The notes: a model not told the origin generated them from the sequence alone. Shown: positions 1 to 7,882, numbered from the stretch's first letter. The stretch: 17,433 nt of DNA from CAUZEO01 sp963578625 (GCA_963578625.1 CAUZEO010000069.1:1-17433), one strand, 5' to 3'. Numbers and translations are program-made.

Positions 1-290
1 ACGGCGATCATGAGGCCCAGGGGAATCAGGATAGACAGGAATACAACAACAACCGCGAGCCACTTGCGCCCCTTCATCATTCTCGTCAGGAAGCGATGAA
101 ATGGCTTCAACATCATGGCCAGAATGCCGGCAACTGCCAAGGGCAGCAGAATGTTGGAGAATTTCGAAATAAAAAGTCCGAGCAGAAAAAAGACGACGCC
201 GACAAAGCAGACAATAACGACGGCGCAAACCAGGGTAATTGCAAATGCAACTGTGGCCTGTTGCTTTTCGGTAAGTTTGAGTTCAGCCAT
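1..290 (-). CDS. AI-2E/PerM family transporter, N-terminal fragment (cut by left edge)
   Basis: The frame is open from an ATG at 290 to the window edge and gives the first 96 residues of a membrane protein. A hydrophobic stretch at about residues 13-42 is followed by a second at about 46-60 (ILLPLAVAGILAMML) and then KPFHRFLTR. After a basic turn (MMKGRKW) a third hydrophobic segment begins at about 78. The order hydrophobic pair, 'LxPLxxAxxLAxxLxP', basic loop, hydrophobic segment is typical of the start of the AI-2E transporter / PerM permease family (PF01594). These are inner-membrane proteins whose substrates are mostly unknown, so the family name does not prove AI-2 export. It lies 75 bases downstream of the MenH-like gene on the same strand and may be co-transcribed. 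The Shine-Dalgarno signal is weak. Missing the C-terminal two thirds, it cannot be assigned further. Confidence 0.75.
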   Translation of the reverse strand, partial: MAELKLTEKQQATVAFAITLVCAVVIVCFVGVVFFLLGLFISKFSNILLPLAVAGILAMMLKPFHRFLTRMMKGRKWLAVVVVFLSILIPLGLMIA

Positions 291-365
291 GATGAATCGC
301 AAACCTGATCATGCGCCTTTGTACGGTGACACTTCGTCGAACTGCAAGAATATATCCTGGGAGTG

Positions 366-1166
366 TCAGGTCGCGGGCAGCGACTCCAGGAAGGACTGGA
401 TACTGTTCGCGTAGGTGCTTGGGCGCTCCACATGTAATGCGTGGCCGCACTCCGGAATGATTTCCAGACGCGCCCCAGGCACGAGGGCTGCCATTTTTCC
501 CATCAGCTTCGAGTATCGGTCATCCTGCTCCCCGGCGATAAACATCATGGGAATGGAACCCCCGGCCAGCCGGTTCCAAATTGACGGTTGCACCCCCAGG
601 CTCATTCCCCGCAGGGATAAAGCCAGTTCGCCGGGGTCATTCCTCCCTCTCCGCTCCAATGTCCGATTCAGAAGATCTTTCTGCCCCGAAAAATCCTTGA
701 ATAAAGGGCCGCCGTACCAGTCTTGTAGAAACTGGGGAAAAGGTTGGGTGAGAATCCTTTCCGCCAGGGCCTGGTCCCACGCTCTCCGCGCCTCCCGCTC
801 CCCTTCCATTTCCAGCCCGGGTGAAGCGGATGTAATCACCGCGGCCCCAAACCTGGCGGAGGTCATCGCCATGGACAATGCCAGCCGCCCCCCCATGGAA
901 TACCCGATCAGGGTCGGATCGCGCAAAAGCAATTCATCCACCAGCGCGCAAACCGCTGCGCAGGCACCTTCGAACGAGTACATGCCCGGATCCGAATATC
1001 CCACACTTTTGCCGTGTCCCGGCAAGTCGACGAGGATGCAGCGATATGAACGGGTAAAAGACTCGATCGTTTCCGCCCAGTCTTCCGCGGACCCCAGGAA
1101 TCCGTGAAGAAAGACGAGAGGTTTCGCAGCAACCGGTCCATACGAAAGATAGTGGAGCGAATTCAC
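366..1166 (-). CDS. menH: MenH-like alpha/beta hydrolase (2-succinyl-6-hydroxy-2,4-cyclohexadiene-1-carboxylate synthase)
   Basis: This is a 266-residue alpha/beta hydrolase. The oxyanion-hole motif HGFLGS lies at residues 21-26 and the nucleophile elbow GYSMGG at 88-93, giving Ser90. The acid is Asp215 or Asp216 in AGEQDD, and the catalytic histidine is His242 in ECGHALHVERP. The SASPGL block at 113-118, the ExREARRxWDxxLAxRIL helix and the FLQDWYxxPLF block at about 146-155 fit MenH better than generic hydrolases. MenH eliminates pyruvate from SEPHCHC in menaquinone synthesis in the cytoplasm. No other men genes are in the window, so the pathway role is inferred from family resemblance. The start is a GTG at 1166; no in-frame ATG lies close upstream. 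It is divergent from the SRAP gene (80-base gap), and the AI-2E-type gene follows on the same strand. An uncharacterised esterase is the alternative. Confidence 0.82.
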   Translation of the reverse strand: MNSLHYLSYGPVAAKPLVFLHGFLGSAEDWAETIESFTRSYRCILVDLPGHGKSVGYSDPGMYSFEGACAAVCALVDELLLRDPTLIGYSMGGRLALSMAMTSARFGAAVITSASPGLEMEGEREARRAWDQALAERILTQPFPQFLQDWYGGPLFKDFSGQKDLLNRTLERRGRNDPGELALSLRGMSLGVQPSIWNRLAGGSIPMMFIAGEQDDRYSKLMGKMAALVPGARLEIIPECGHALHVERPSTYANSIQSFLESLPAT

Positions 1167-1182
1167 GGCATATGACTTAACA

Positions 1183-1210
1183 TTGAATCAGGATTACAGG
1201 ATAGTAGAAC
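1183..1210 (+). promoter_or_regulatory. Candidate sigma-70-type promoter for the SRAP gene
   Basis: TTGAAT (1183-1188) is separated by 16 bases from TAGAAC (1205-1210), which would give a leader of about 30 bases before the ATG at 1247. The match is moderate. It sits in the 80-base divergent gap between menH and the SRAP gene. I see no E. coli- or Bacillus-type LexA box here, so there is no sequence support for SOS control. Confidence 0.3.
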
Positions 1211-1246
1211 ACGAATTGAAAACGCCCTGCCCCGGGAGGACTTCCT

Positions 1247-1945
1247 ATGTGCGGCCGATTTACGCTGGCAAAGCCTCTTCAGGAAATAGAGGAACTGGTG
1301 GGAGAAATCAAAAACGATGTCCCACTTGCTCCGCGCTACAACATCGCGCCCGCGCAACCGATCCTTACGGTGCTCAACCGGGAACCGCGCTTTCTGACAT
1401 TTACCCAATGGGGGCTCGTTCCCCGATGGGCAAAAGACCCAACGATGGCCACCAGGATGATTAACGCCCGCGCCGAGACCATCGCCGAAAAACCCGCGTT
1501 TCGTTCGTCGTTCAAGCACAACAGATGCCTTATCCTCGCGGACGGTTTCTTCGAGTGGCGGAAAGTTGCCGGGCAAAAGGACAAGACGCCCATGTACATT
1601 CGCTTGGCCTCAGGTGAGCCTTTCGCATTCGCGGGAATCTACGCGGACTGGCAGGGCCCGGACGGGTCGGAGATTACGACATCCGCCATTATAACGACCT
1701 CGCCGAACGAGTTGGTTTCCAAGATTCACAATCGGATGCCGGTCATTCTGTCCAGGAAGCATTTTGAAGCCTGGATGGATCCCGCCCTCGAAAAACCAGA
1801 TCGCCGCGGTCCCATTCTCAGGCCATTCCCGGCTTCGAAAATGGAGGCCTACGAGGTTTCCCGAAAAGTAAATAAAGTGACACATGATGCCCCGGATTGC
1901 ATTGCGCCGATTCAAGAAACCCCAATACAGGGCGAGCTTTTCTGA
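1247..1945 (+). CDS. yedK: SOS response-associated peptidase / abasic-site processing protein (YedK/HMCES family)
   Basis: This 232-residue protein carries every signature of the SRAP family (PF02586). It begins MCGRF, so the catalytic Cys2 becomes N-terminal when Met is removed. It continues with APRYNIAP (28-35), the QWGLVPRWA block (54-62), NARAET with Asn73, DGFFEW with Glu103, and HNRMP with His161. In E. coli YedK the equivalent Cys2, Asn75, Glu105 and His160 form a thiazolidine crosslink with abasic sites in single-stranded DNA and later release it. The length is normal and the fold complete, so it should be active. GGGAGGA lies a few bases before the ATG and fixes the start. It faces menH divergently and is followed on the same strand by the amidase gene after 91 bases. 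No partner repair genes are nearby. Confidence 0.95.
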   Translation: MCGRFTLAKPLQEIEELVGEIKNDVPLAPRYNIAPAQPILTVLNREPRFLTFTQWGLVPRWAKDPTMATRMINARAETIAEKPAFRSSFKHNRCLILADGFFEWRKVAGQKDKTPMYIRLASGEPFAFAGIYADWQGPDGSEITTSAIITTSPNELVSKIHNRMPVILSRKHFEAWMDPALEKPDRRGPILRPFPASKMEAYEVSRKVNKVTHDAPDCIAPIQETPIQGELF

Positions 1946-2036
1946 CACGCGACCCCGCACCTCGATTTTCCGGTTTTTTCGCTTTGCATGGACCCCACGA
2001 TGTCGTATGTAACCGGGCGAGCGGGTACCTCAGGGT

Positions 2037-2996
2037 GTGTCTTGGACTAGTACGCACCTTTTGAAGACATTGCTGTATAGGTTATTCAAGACTTCGCGGC
2101 GTGAAGCGCGGTTGTGCAGAGTTGTGCGCAACATCCTCCTGTTCTTGGCGGTTTGGACCGCGACCGCGGTACTTGCGGAGCAATTCTACGCTGTCCGCAA
2201 GCTGGACACCTTGACGTCCATTGCGCGCGATCATGGGACCAGCGTGACGGCCCTTTCGCGCGCAAACAAACTGAAGAATAGAAACTCCCTTCAGGTCGGT
2301 CAGCGGTTGGTCATCCCCGGCTCGGCCCAGGCGAATAAAATCCACGTGGTGAAAAAGGGCGACGTCCTTGGAGACATCGCCCGCAAGTACAAAGTTTCCA
2401 TCAACGAGATCGTGGCGGTCAACAACCTCCCGTCGGCGGACGATCTTTCAATTGGCGATGAGATCAAGATCCCGAGGCAATCGTCGGGATCCGTTTCGGG
2501 CACGTCCCTTGCCTCCAGTCTCCGCTCAGAATTGAATCGAATCCGGGTGGTACGCCCACAGCGCTGGCAGCACATCGTGATTCACCATAGCGGCGCGAGC
2601 AATGGAACAGTCAAAGGCATGGATCGGTACCATCGGATAGAGCGAGGTATGGAAAATGGAATTGCCTATCACTTTGTCATCGGAAACGGGAGGGGTATCC
2701 CCGACGGAAAAATCGAAATCACGCATCGGTGGCGCGGACAGCTGAACGGCGGGCACGTGGCCAGTTCAAGGCTCAACAGCACCTCCGTAGGTATCTGCCT
2801 GGTCGGAAATTTCGAACGATCGAAACCCACACGAAAGCAGATCGAAAGCCTACAGAGTCTCTGCACCTATTTAACCAGAAAATGCAGTCTCAGCGGAGCT
2901 CGCATTCAGACCCACCGGCAAATCAATCCAAGCCCCACGAAATGTCCTGGCAGACACTTTCCGATAGACCGCTTTAAAGCCGATTTTCGATCCTGA
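2037..2996 (+). CDS. Secreted LysM-domain N-acetylmuramoyl-L-alanine amidase (Amidase_2 family)
   Basis: The frame gives 319 residues. A basic N-terminus leads into a hydrophobic signal or anchor at about residues 31-48 (ILLFLAVWTATAVLA). Two LysM peptidoglycan-binding repeats follow at about 50-94 and 102-146, each ending in a QxLVIP- or EIKIP-like strand. A serine-rich linker leads to an Amidase_2/PGRP catalytic domain at about 175-315. Likely zinc ligands are His183 (VIHHSG), His293 (QTHRQI) and Cys303 (TKCPGR); Tyr211 and Lys302 fit the T7-lysozyme-type catalytic positions. It should cleave the amide between MurNAc and the stem peptide in the periplasm. The listed start is a GTG at 2037. 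An internal GTG at 2124 (residue 30) would give a much more typical short signal peptide, so the start is uncertain. Its stop is only 8 bases from the convergent DUF151 gene. Confidence 0.9.
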   Translation: MSWTSTHLLKTLLYRLFKTSRREARLCRVVRNILLFLAVWTATAVLAEQFYAVRKLDTLTSIARDHGTSVTALSRANKLKNRNSLQVGQRLVIPGSAQANKIHVVKKGDVLGDIARKYKVSINEIVAVNNLPSADDLSIGDEIKIPRQSSGSVSGTSLASSLRSELNRIRVVRPQRWQHIVIHHSGASNGTVKGMDRYHRIERGMENGIAYHFVIGNGRGIPDGKIEITHRWRGQLNGGHVASSRLNSTSVGICLVGNFERSKPTRKQIESLQSLCTYLTRKCSLSGARIQTHRQINPSPTKCPGRHFPIDRFKADFRS

Positions 2997-3004
2997 CCGC
3001 GGAA

Positions 3005-3490
3005 TCAGGCTTCTTCTTCCAGGTTAGGCTCATCGTCGCCCTCGACTTCGTCGTCCTGCGCTGCCTGCTCCAGGGCCCACGTCATGTCCTCTGCGCGATC
3101 CCATACGTGCTTGGAAACGAACACCGGGCAGGATTGCTGAAGGGCCAGCGCGATGGAATCGGACGGCCGCGCATCAATCTCAACCAGGTTCTTACCGAGT
3201 TCATTCTCCTGAATCAGGAACAAACGGGCGAAGAACGTGTCATCCTGCAAGTCATTGATCAGGACTTTTTGCACCGAAACTCCGAGTCCGGTGAAAATAC
3301 TCGCCATCAAGTCATGGGTCAGCGGTCGCGGCTTTTTGATCTTGTGAAGAAACATCGTGATGGCGGCCGCCACGCTATGATCCACGAATATAGCAATGAC
3401 TTTGCCCCCATTGCTGAGGAAAACTCCGCAGCCGGTTGGCGTAGGTACGAGCCCTTTAACCGTGACCGGAATATCTGTTTCGGACGTCAT
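3005..3490 (-). CDS. Bifunctional nuclease domain protein (BFN/DUF151)
   Basis: This 161-residue protein matches the bifunctional nuclease / DUF151 family (PF02577). The early strands (VTVKGLVPTPTGCGVFL) are followed by KxxAIFVDHSVAAAI, the block RPLTHDLM, then VxINDLQDDTFFARL, and the hallmark EIDARPSDSIALAL. A plant member has been reported to have both RNase and DNase activity, and bacterial members are common but poorly studied, so substrate and role are open. After about residue 135 the chain becomes a strongly acidic tail (DDEVEGDDEPNLEEEA) with no obvious domain. It lies 53 bases after clpB on the same strand and is probably read from the clpB promoter. It converges on the LysM amidase gene with only 8 bases between the two stop codons. 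Confidence 0.9.
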   Translation of the reverse strand: MTSETDIPVTVKGLVPTPTGCGVFLSNGGKVIAIFVDHSVAAAITMFLHKIKKPRPLTHDLMASIFTGLGVSVQKVLINDLQDDTFFARLFLIQENELGKNLVEIDARPSDSIALALQQSCPVFVSKHVWDRAEDMTWALEQAAQDDEVEGDDEPNLEEEA

Positions 3491-3543
3491 AGCGAATCGA
3501 ATATTTTTCCTTGTACCTTCTCCAGCCGAACCTGTCGCTCACA

Positions 3544-6174
3544 TTATGAGGATTTTTTCGTATGAAAAGACAGCGTTCCGTTCCCAGCGGCACCCGCCTC
3601 TACCACGACCTGATCTCCTTCCGCGACTTTTCCGTCCAGCAACTGTCGGGCCAACGCGTCCAATACTCTCCGCTGAATTACCCGTTTCAAGGGCCGCGCC
3701 CCGAAAGCCGGGTCAAATCCGTCCAGTGCAAGGACTTCCTTTGCGCCCTCTGTGACTTCCAGGCTGATATCCTTGTCTGAAAGAAATCCGCGGACCAGAT
3801 CGAGTTGGATATCCACGATCCGGGCGATCTGTTCTCGCGACAGGGAGTGGAATATGATCGTTTCGTCGATGCGATTGAGGAACTCGGGCCGAAAGTGCCC
3901 CTGTAATATTCGCATCACCTGCTCCTCCAACTCGAGATACAGCGGATCATCCGATTTCAGCTCCGGGCGGTTCGAAAGTGTTTCCCGAATCACGTCGCCA
4001 CCGAGATTCGATGTCATGATCATCAAGGTATTCGTAAAATTGACCGTCCTGCCCTTCCCATCCGTGAGGCGCCCGTCATCCAGGAACTGCAGCATCACAT
4101 TCAGCACATCGGGGTGCGCCTTCTCGATTTCGTCAAACAGAATCACCGAGTACGGCTTCCGACGGACATGCTCAGTTAGATACCCGCCCTCTTCGTAGCC
4201 GACGTAACCGGGCGGCGCACCGATCAGGCGGCTCACGGAGTGTTTCTCCATAAATTCGGACATATCGATCCGGATCATTGCGTGCTCGTCGTCGAACAGG
4301 AAATCGGCAAGAGCACGCGCCAGTTCGGTCTTACCAACACCCGTGGGTCCCATGAAGATAAAAGACCCGATTGGCCGATTCGGATCCTGCATTCCCGTTC
4401 GGGAGCGCCGCACTGCATTTGCGACCGCAGCCACCGCGTCATCCTGACCGACAACCCGCATCTGCAGTCGATCCTCCATGATCAACAACTTCTCCCGCTC
4501 ACCCTCCAGAAGGTTGCTGACGGGCACATGCGTCCAACTCGAGACCACCTGCGCGATTTCCTCCGCGGTCACCTCTTCCTTGAGCATTCGCTGATTTTTC
4601 TGCAGCGCTGCCAGTTTTTTCTGTGCCGAAGAAATCTGTTCCTCCACGCTTGGAAGTTTCCCGTAAAGGATTTCGGCCGCCTTCTCGAGATTGTTTTCCC
4701 GCTTCGCAGTCTCTTCCTGGTTGCGAAGAAGGTCGAGCGCCTCTGTTAAACTGCGAATCTCTCCGATGAGTTCCTTTTCCTGTTCCCAGTGTAGTTTTTT
4801 CGCGACGTTTTCTTCCTTGAGCCTAGTTCGCTCAATTTCTAATTGTTCCAGCCGCTTAAGGGACACCTCATCTTTTTCCTTTAGCAGCGCCTCCCGTTCA
4901 ATCTCCAGTTGCATGATGCGCCGCTCGATCTCGTCGATCTCGGTCGGCATGCTGTCGATTTCCATGCGCAGCTTACTGGCCGCTTCGTCGATGAGATCGA
5001 TGGCTTTATCGGGCAAAAACCGATCGTTGATGTATCGGTCCGCCAGCCTCGCGGCGGCCACCACCGCTGCATCCTGAATCCTAACGCCATGATGGACCTC
5101 ATATCGTTCGCGCAGACCCCGAAGAATCGCCACGGTATCCTCCAGGCTGGGTTCGTCCACCTTCACCGGCTGGAAACGTCGCTCCAGTGCGGCATCCTTC
5201 TCGATGTATTTACGATATTCGTCGAGGGTCGTCGCTCCAACACAACGGAGTTCGCCACGCGCCAGCGGCGGCTTGATCATATTCGACGCGTCGACCGCAC
5301 CCTCGGCGCCTCCCGCCCCGACCAGGGTGTGAAGTTCATCTATAAAAAGGATAATCTCCCCCTCCGCACCGGCAACTTCCTTCAGGAAGGCCTTGAACCG
5401 ATCTTCAAATTCGCCCCGATACTTTGCACCCGCCACCATGGACCCCAGATCCAGAGAGATCACACGCTTGCCCTTTAATCCTTCCGGCACGTCCCCGCCG
5501 AATATCCGCTGGGCCAACCCCTCCGCAATCGCGGTCTTCCCAACTCCAGGCTCTCCAATCAGCACCGGATTATTCTTCGTCCGGCGCGACAAAATCTGAA
5601 TCACACGCCGAATCTCCTGGTCCCGGCCAATCACGGGATCGAGCTTTCCAGTCCGCGCGTCCTGGGTCAGATCGCGCCCGTATTTCTTCAAGGTCTCGTA
5701 CTTGTCCTCCGGTGACGGATCCGTCACCCGCTGACTGCCACGTACGGCTTGCAGGGCGGCAAGGACGGCGTCGGACTTGATGCCGAGGTCTCCGGCAATT
5801 CTCTCCACCGCAGTTCCGGCGCTTGCCAGGCACGCAAGAAACAGGTGCTCGGTACTTACAAACTCGTCCTTCATCTCTTCCGCGACAGTGAAGGCAGCAT
5901 CGAAAACCTTTCTGAGCGCACCGGACACGTAGCGCTCCGCCGAACTGCCGGTGACCTGGGGCCGTTCCTCCAGACTGACTTTCAGACGATTCGCAAATTC
6001 TGCTCGCGGGGCACCCAACCGATCAAGCAATGGCGGAACTACGCCGTCTTCTTGTTCCAGCAGCGCCAGGACCAGGTGCTCAACGTCGAACTCCGAATGC
6101 ACATAATGATCCGCAAGCCGTTTTGCGTGATGCACGGCCTCCTGCGACTTAATGGTGAGTCGATCCAATTGCAT
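3544..6174 (-). CDS. clpB: ATP-dependent disaggregase ClpB
   Basis: This is a full-length 876-residue Hsp100. The N-domain with its two Clp repeats spans about 1-145. NBD1 has Walker A GEPGVGKT at 207-214 and Walker B ILFIDE at 275-280, and the pore loop KYRGEFEDR lies at 251-259. The coiled-coil middle domain (about 405-530) distinguishes ClpB from ClpA and ClpC. NBD2 has Walker A GPTGVGKT at 609-616, pore loop GYVGYEEGG at 656-664 and Walker B VILFDE at 677-682. No IGL/IGF ClpP-binding loop is apparent. ClpB threads aggregated proteins through its hexameric pore, together with DnaK, in the cytoplasm. The ATG at 6174 is preceded by AGGAGG at 6183-6188, an ideal 8-base spacing. A promoter with heat-shock-like features lies just upstream, and the DUF151 gene follows downstream. 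Confidence 0.98.
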   Translation of the reverse strand: MQLDRLTIKSQEAVHHAKRLADHYVHSEFDVEHLVLALLEQEDGVVPPLLDRLGAPRAEFANRLKVSLEERPQVTGSSAERYVSGALRKVFDAAFTVAEEMKDEFVSTEHLFLACLASAGTAVERIAGDLGIKSDAVLAALQAVRGSQRVTDPSPEDKYETLKKYGRDLTQDARTGKLDPVIGRDQEIRRVIQILSRRTKNNPVLIGEPGVGKTAIAEGLAQRIFGGDVPEGLKGKRVISLDLGSMVAGAKYRGEFEDRFKAFLKEVAGAEGEIILFIDELHTLVGAGGAEGAVDASNMIKPPLARGELRCVGATTLDEYRKYIEKDAALERRFQPVKVDEPSLEDTVAILRGLRERYEVHHGVRIQDAAVVAAARLADRYINDRFLPDKAIDLIDEAASKLRMEIDSMPTEIDEIERRIMQLEIEREALLKEKDEVSLKRLEQLEIERTRLKEENVAKKLHWEQEKELIGEIRSLTEALDLLRNQEETAKRENNLEKAAEILYGKLPSVEEQISSAQKKLAALQKNQRMLKEEVTAEEIAQVVSSWTHVPVSNLLEGEREKLLIMEDRLQMRVVGQDDAVAAVANAVRRSRTGMQDPNRPIGSFIFMGPTGVGKTELARALADFLFDDEHAMIRIDMSEFMEKHSVSRLIGAPPGYVGYEEGGYLTEHVRRKPYSVILFDEIEKAHPDVLNVMLQFLDDGRLTDGKGRTVNFTNTLMIMTSNLGGDVIRETLSNRPELKSDDPLYLELEEQVMRILQGHFRPEFLNRIDETIIFHSLSREQIARIVDIQLDLVRGFLSDKDISLEVTEGAKEVLALDGFDPAFGARPLKRVIQRRVLDALARQLLDGKVAEGDQVVVEAGAAGNGTLSFHTKKSS

Positions 6175-6212
6175 GTCAAAATCCTCCTACAAGTGTTATC
6201 TCTTTAACTAGA

Positions 6213-6242
6213 ATTAGAGGGTTTTGGTATGAATATGTTCAA
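6213..6242 (-). promoter_or_regulatory. clpB promoter, overlapping sigma-70-like and sigma-32-like elements
   Basis: On the minus strand TTGAAC (6242-6237) is followed after 18 bases by TCTAAT (6218-6213), five of six matches to the -10 consensus. The same TTGAAC is followed after 15 bases by CCCTCTAAT (6221-6213), which resembles the heat-shock sigma pattern CTTGAA...CCCCAT-T. The leader would be about 30 bases, carrying AGGAGG at 6183-6188. The surrounding 6189-6300 is clearly more AT-rich than the flanking genes. I see no CIRCE inverted repeat. Heat-shock control is an inference from clpB biology plus this partial match. Confidence 0.5.
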
Positions 6243-6296
6243 TATTATTGTAATTTAGTATTTTTTGGTAAATAAAGTATCTTAGATCACGAATTT

Positions 6297-6325
6297 GGCC
6301 GACTTGTAGCCTAAGTCACACGGCC
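6297..6325 (-). terminator. Bulged hairpin, possible end of the lpxD transcript
   Basis: GGCC-GACTT, a 7-base loop, then AAGTC, a 4-base bulge (ACAC on the plus strand) and GGCC form a nine-pair bulged stem between the last gene of the lpxD cluster and the clpB promoter. No T-tract follows on the minus strand, so it is not a classical Rho-independent terminator. It is the only clear hairpin in the 199-base gap (6175-6373). Confidence 0.25.
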
Positions 6326-6373
6326 ACCACATGATGGGACACTAGTTGGTACATCGTTCCATAAATAGGTGTA

Positions 6374-6787
6374 CTAGCCTGAAGAATTCAGCAAATCCCG
6401 AGCCTTGGGAAGCCACAGGGTTGGAATCCAACTTGCACCGTCTGCCACAGGGGCAATTCGATCTACCGACCAGCCATGATCCTGTAGTGCAACGGCCATG
6501 GCCGGACAGGCTTCTTGGTTTACGGTGTGCAAAATCACCGAACAGGCCGGAGCCGACTTGACTAATTCCAATGCCACCTCCATGCCGTTGCCGGAATGGG
6601 GGTCTCCTTCGCTCTTGGAGATCAAGTCGCGCTCAAGAGAAATCAACTGCGTAAGCGGCAAGGTAACCGGAAGGTCGGAAATGAACCGCTCGGCAGTCTG
6701 GTAAATCTCGAACAGCGGCGCGGGCGTCAGGGCGGACAGTCACTCGCCGAAAGCTTCAACTCGCGCCGGATTGTCATCCAATATCAT
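6374..6787 (-). pseudogene. Small receiver-like protein (cyclic-phosphate-processing receiver type) interrupted by in-frame TGA
   Basis: An ATG at 6787 lies inside the end of lpxD, a 14-base overlap. It opens MILDDNPARVEAFGE, then TGA at 6740-6742. The same frame then stays open for 121 more codons to TAG at 6374. Joined, the reading is 136 residues plus the TGA: an acidic DD pair at codons 4-5, ISLERDL at 49-55, SGNGMEVA, SVILHTVNQ with a histidine at codon 87, and a GWSVDRIAPV...WIPTLWLPKAR ending. As I recall, this pattern matches small stand-alone receiver-like proteins (cREC type, PF20274-like) that start with xLLDDNPER and carry SLDHDL; here the DHD is ERD. Both the stop and the altered ERD suggest decay. 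A shorter restart product is possible, for example from TTG at 6661 (95 residues), but would lack the acidic pocket. Family assignment is tentative. Confidence 0.6.
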
Positions 6788-7838
6788 TATCTTTTCTTTT
6801 GTTGAGCGCTTCCTCCTGAAGCTGCTTCAACTCAGACTCCAGCTTTTTCACCCGGTCCTTCAGACGCGGTAGCCGTTTCAAGTCGGCCTGCATTTTTGCG
6901 GCCTGCGCATGCGGCGCCGCCGGGTAACCGGAGTAAAACATTTTGGGCGGAACATCTTTGGTTACCCCGCCCTGAGCACCAATCGCTGAGTATTCCCCGA
7001 CGACAAGGTGACCAGCCACGCCGACTTGACCACCTAGAATCGCGTGATGCCGTACGATCGTGCTGCCGGCGATACCCACTTGCGCAACCAACACGACGTG
7101 ATCTTCGATAACGCAGTTGTGTGCAATCATCACCAGGTTGTCGATCTTAACCCCGTTTCCGATTCGTGTTTTGCCGAAACGAGCCCGATCCACGGTGCAG
7201 TTGGCGCCGATCTCCACGTCATCGCCAACCTCGGCAATCCCAATCTGGGGGATCTTGGTGCGCTCCCCCTGCTGGTCGACGTCGTACCCGAATCCGTCAG
7301 ATCCGATCACGGTGCCGTTGTGGATGAAAGTCCGATCGCCGATCGTGCAATATTCGCGAACGGACACGTTGGGATACAGAATGCAATCCTGGCCGATCGA
7401 GACGTCTCGACCGACAAAACTGCCGGCCCAGATTCGCGTACGCGCCCCGATCCTTGCCCCGGGTTCGATCACGACGTTAGGACCGACGCCGACGCCGCCC
7501 TCAAGTATCGCGTTGTCGGCGACGATCGCTGATGGGTGAACACCTGCGGGCAATTCCACGGACGGAGGAGCGAATTTCAGCGCGATTCGCGAGAAGCTTT
7601 CGAGTGGATTTGAAACGCGGAGAAGGACGGCGGAGCACTCCACCACGATTTCCTTGCTCACCACCAGCGCACCGGCCCGGGTCTTGGCGGCGTGGCCCTT
7701 GTACTTGGGATTCGCCAGAAAACTGATGTCGGTGGGCTGCGCCTCCCGAAGCCCGGCAACGCCGGTAATGATCGGCGATCCGTCACCCTCGAATTCAGTG
7801 CCAATCTCACGGGCGATTTCGGCGACGGTACGTTGCAT
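6774..7838 (-). CDS. lpxD: UDP-3-O-acylglucosamine N-acyltransferase LpxD
   Basis: This 354-residue protein has the LpxD layout. A uridine-binding N-domain spans about 1-100 (GVAGLREAQPTDISFLANPKY). A left-handed beta-helix of hexapeptide repeats runs over about 100-315, and a C-terminal helix (about 320-350) completes the protein. The catalytic base is His240 in MIAHN. Conserved SDGFGY (180-185) and GANCTVDRA (211-219) are present. It N-acylates UDP-3-O-acyl-glucosamine with a hydroxyacyl-ACP at the third step of lipid A synthesis, at the cytoplasmic side of the inner membrane. This supports a lipid-A-bearing outer membrane. It follows skp by 44 bases, as in the classical bamA-skp-lpxD order, but fabZ and lpxA do not follow; the broken receiver-like gene does, overlapping by 14 bases. 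The leader just before the ATG contains a short GC hairpin. Confidence 0.97.
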   Translation of the reverse strand: MQRTVAEIAREIGTEFEGDGSPIITGVAGLREAQPTDISFLANPKYKGHAAKTRAGALVVSKEIVVECSAVLLRVSNPLESFSRIALKFAPPSVELPAGVHPSAIVADNAILEGGVGVGPNVVIEPGARIGARTRIWAGSFVGRDVSIGQDCILYPNVSVREYCTIGDRTFIHNGTVIGSDGFGYDVDQQGERTKIPQIGIAEVGDDVEIGANCTVDRARFGKTRIGNGVKIDNLVMIAHNCVIEDHVVLVAQVGIAGSTIVRHHAILGGQVGVAGHLVVGEYSAIGAQGGVTKDVPPKMFYSGYPAAPHAQAAKMQADLKRLPRLKDRVKKLESELKQLQEEALNKRKDNDIG

Positions 7839-7845
7839 GGTTTGG

Positions 7846-7859
7846 GGCCCTCGTGGGCC
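7846..7859 (-). promoter_or_regulatory. Short GC hairpin in the lpxD leader
   Basis: GGCCC-ACGA-GGGCC on the minus strand forms a five-pair stem with a four-base loop, ending 7 bases before the lpxD ATG. It includes the only SD-like GAGGG upstream of lpxD, so it could limit initiation. No T-run follows, so it does not look like a terminator. Confidence 0.3.
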
Positions 7860-7882
7860 GTCTCAAGCATTTAGATGTTGAA

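Noticed and set aside
415..1107. Plus-strand open frame (230 codons) opposite menH
   Set aside because: Antisense to an intact hydrolase with full catalytic triad; no motif of its own.
1167..1246. LexA operator for the SRAP gene
   Set aside because: Neither CTGT-N8-ACAG nor GAAC-N4-GTTC is present in the gap.
2994..3010. CCTGA...TCAGG inverted repeat at the convergent gene ends as a bidirectional terminator
   Set aside because: The symmetry comes largely from two facing TGA stops; only five pairs and no T-runs.
6740..6742. Selenocysteine reading of the in-frame TGA in the receiver-like gene
   Set aside because: No clear SECIS-like hairpin follows within the next 40 bases, and no redox motif surrounds the codon.
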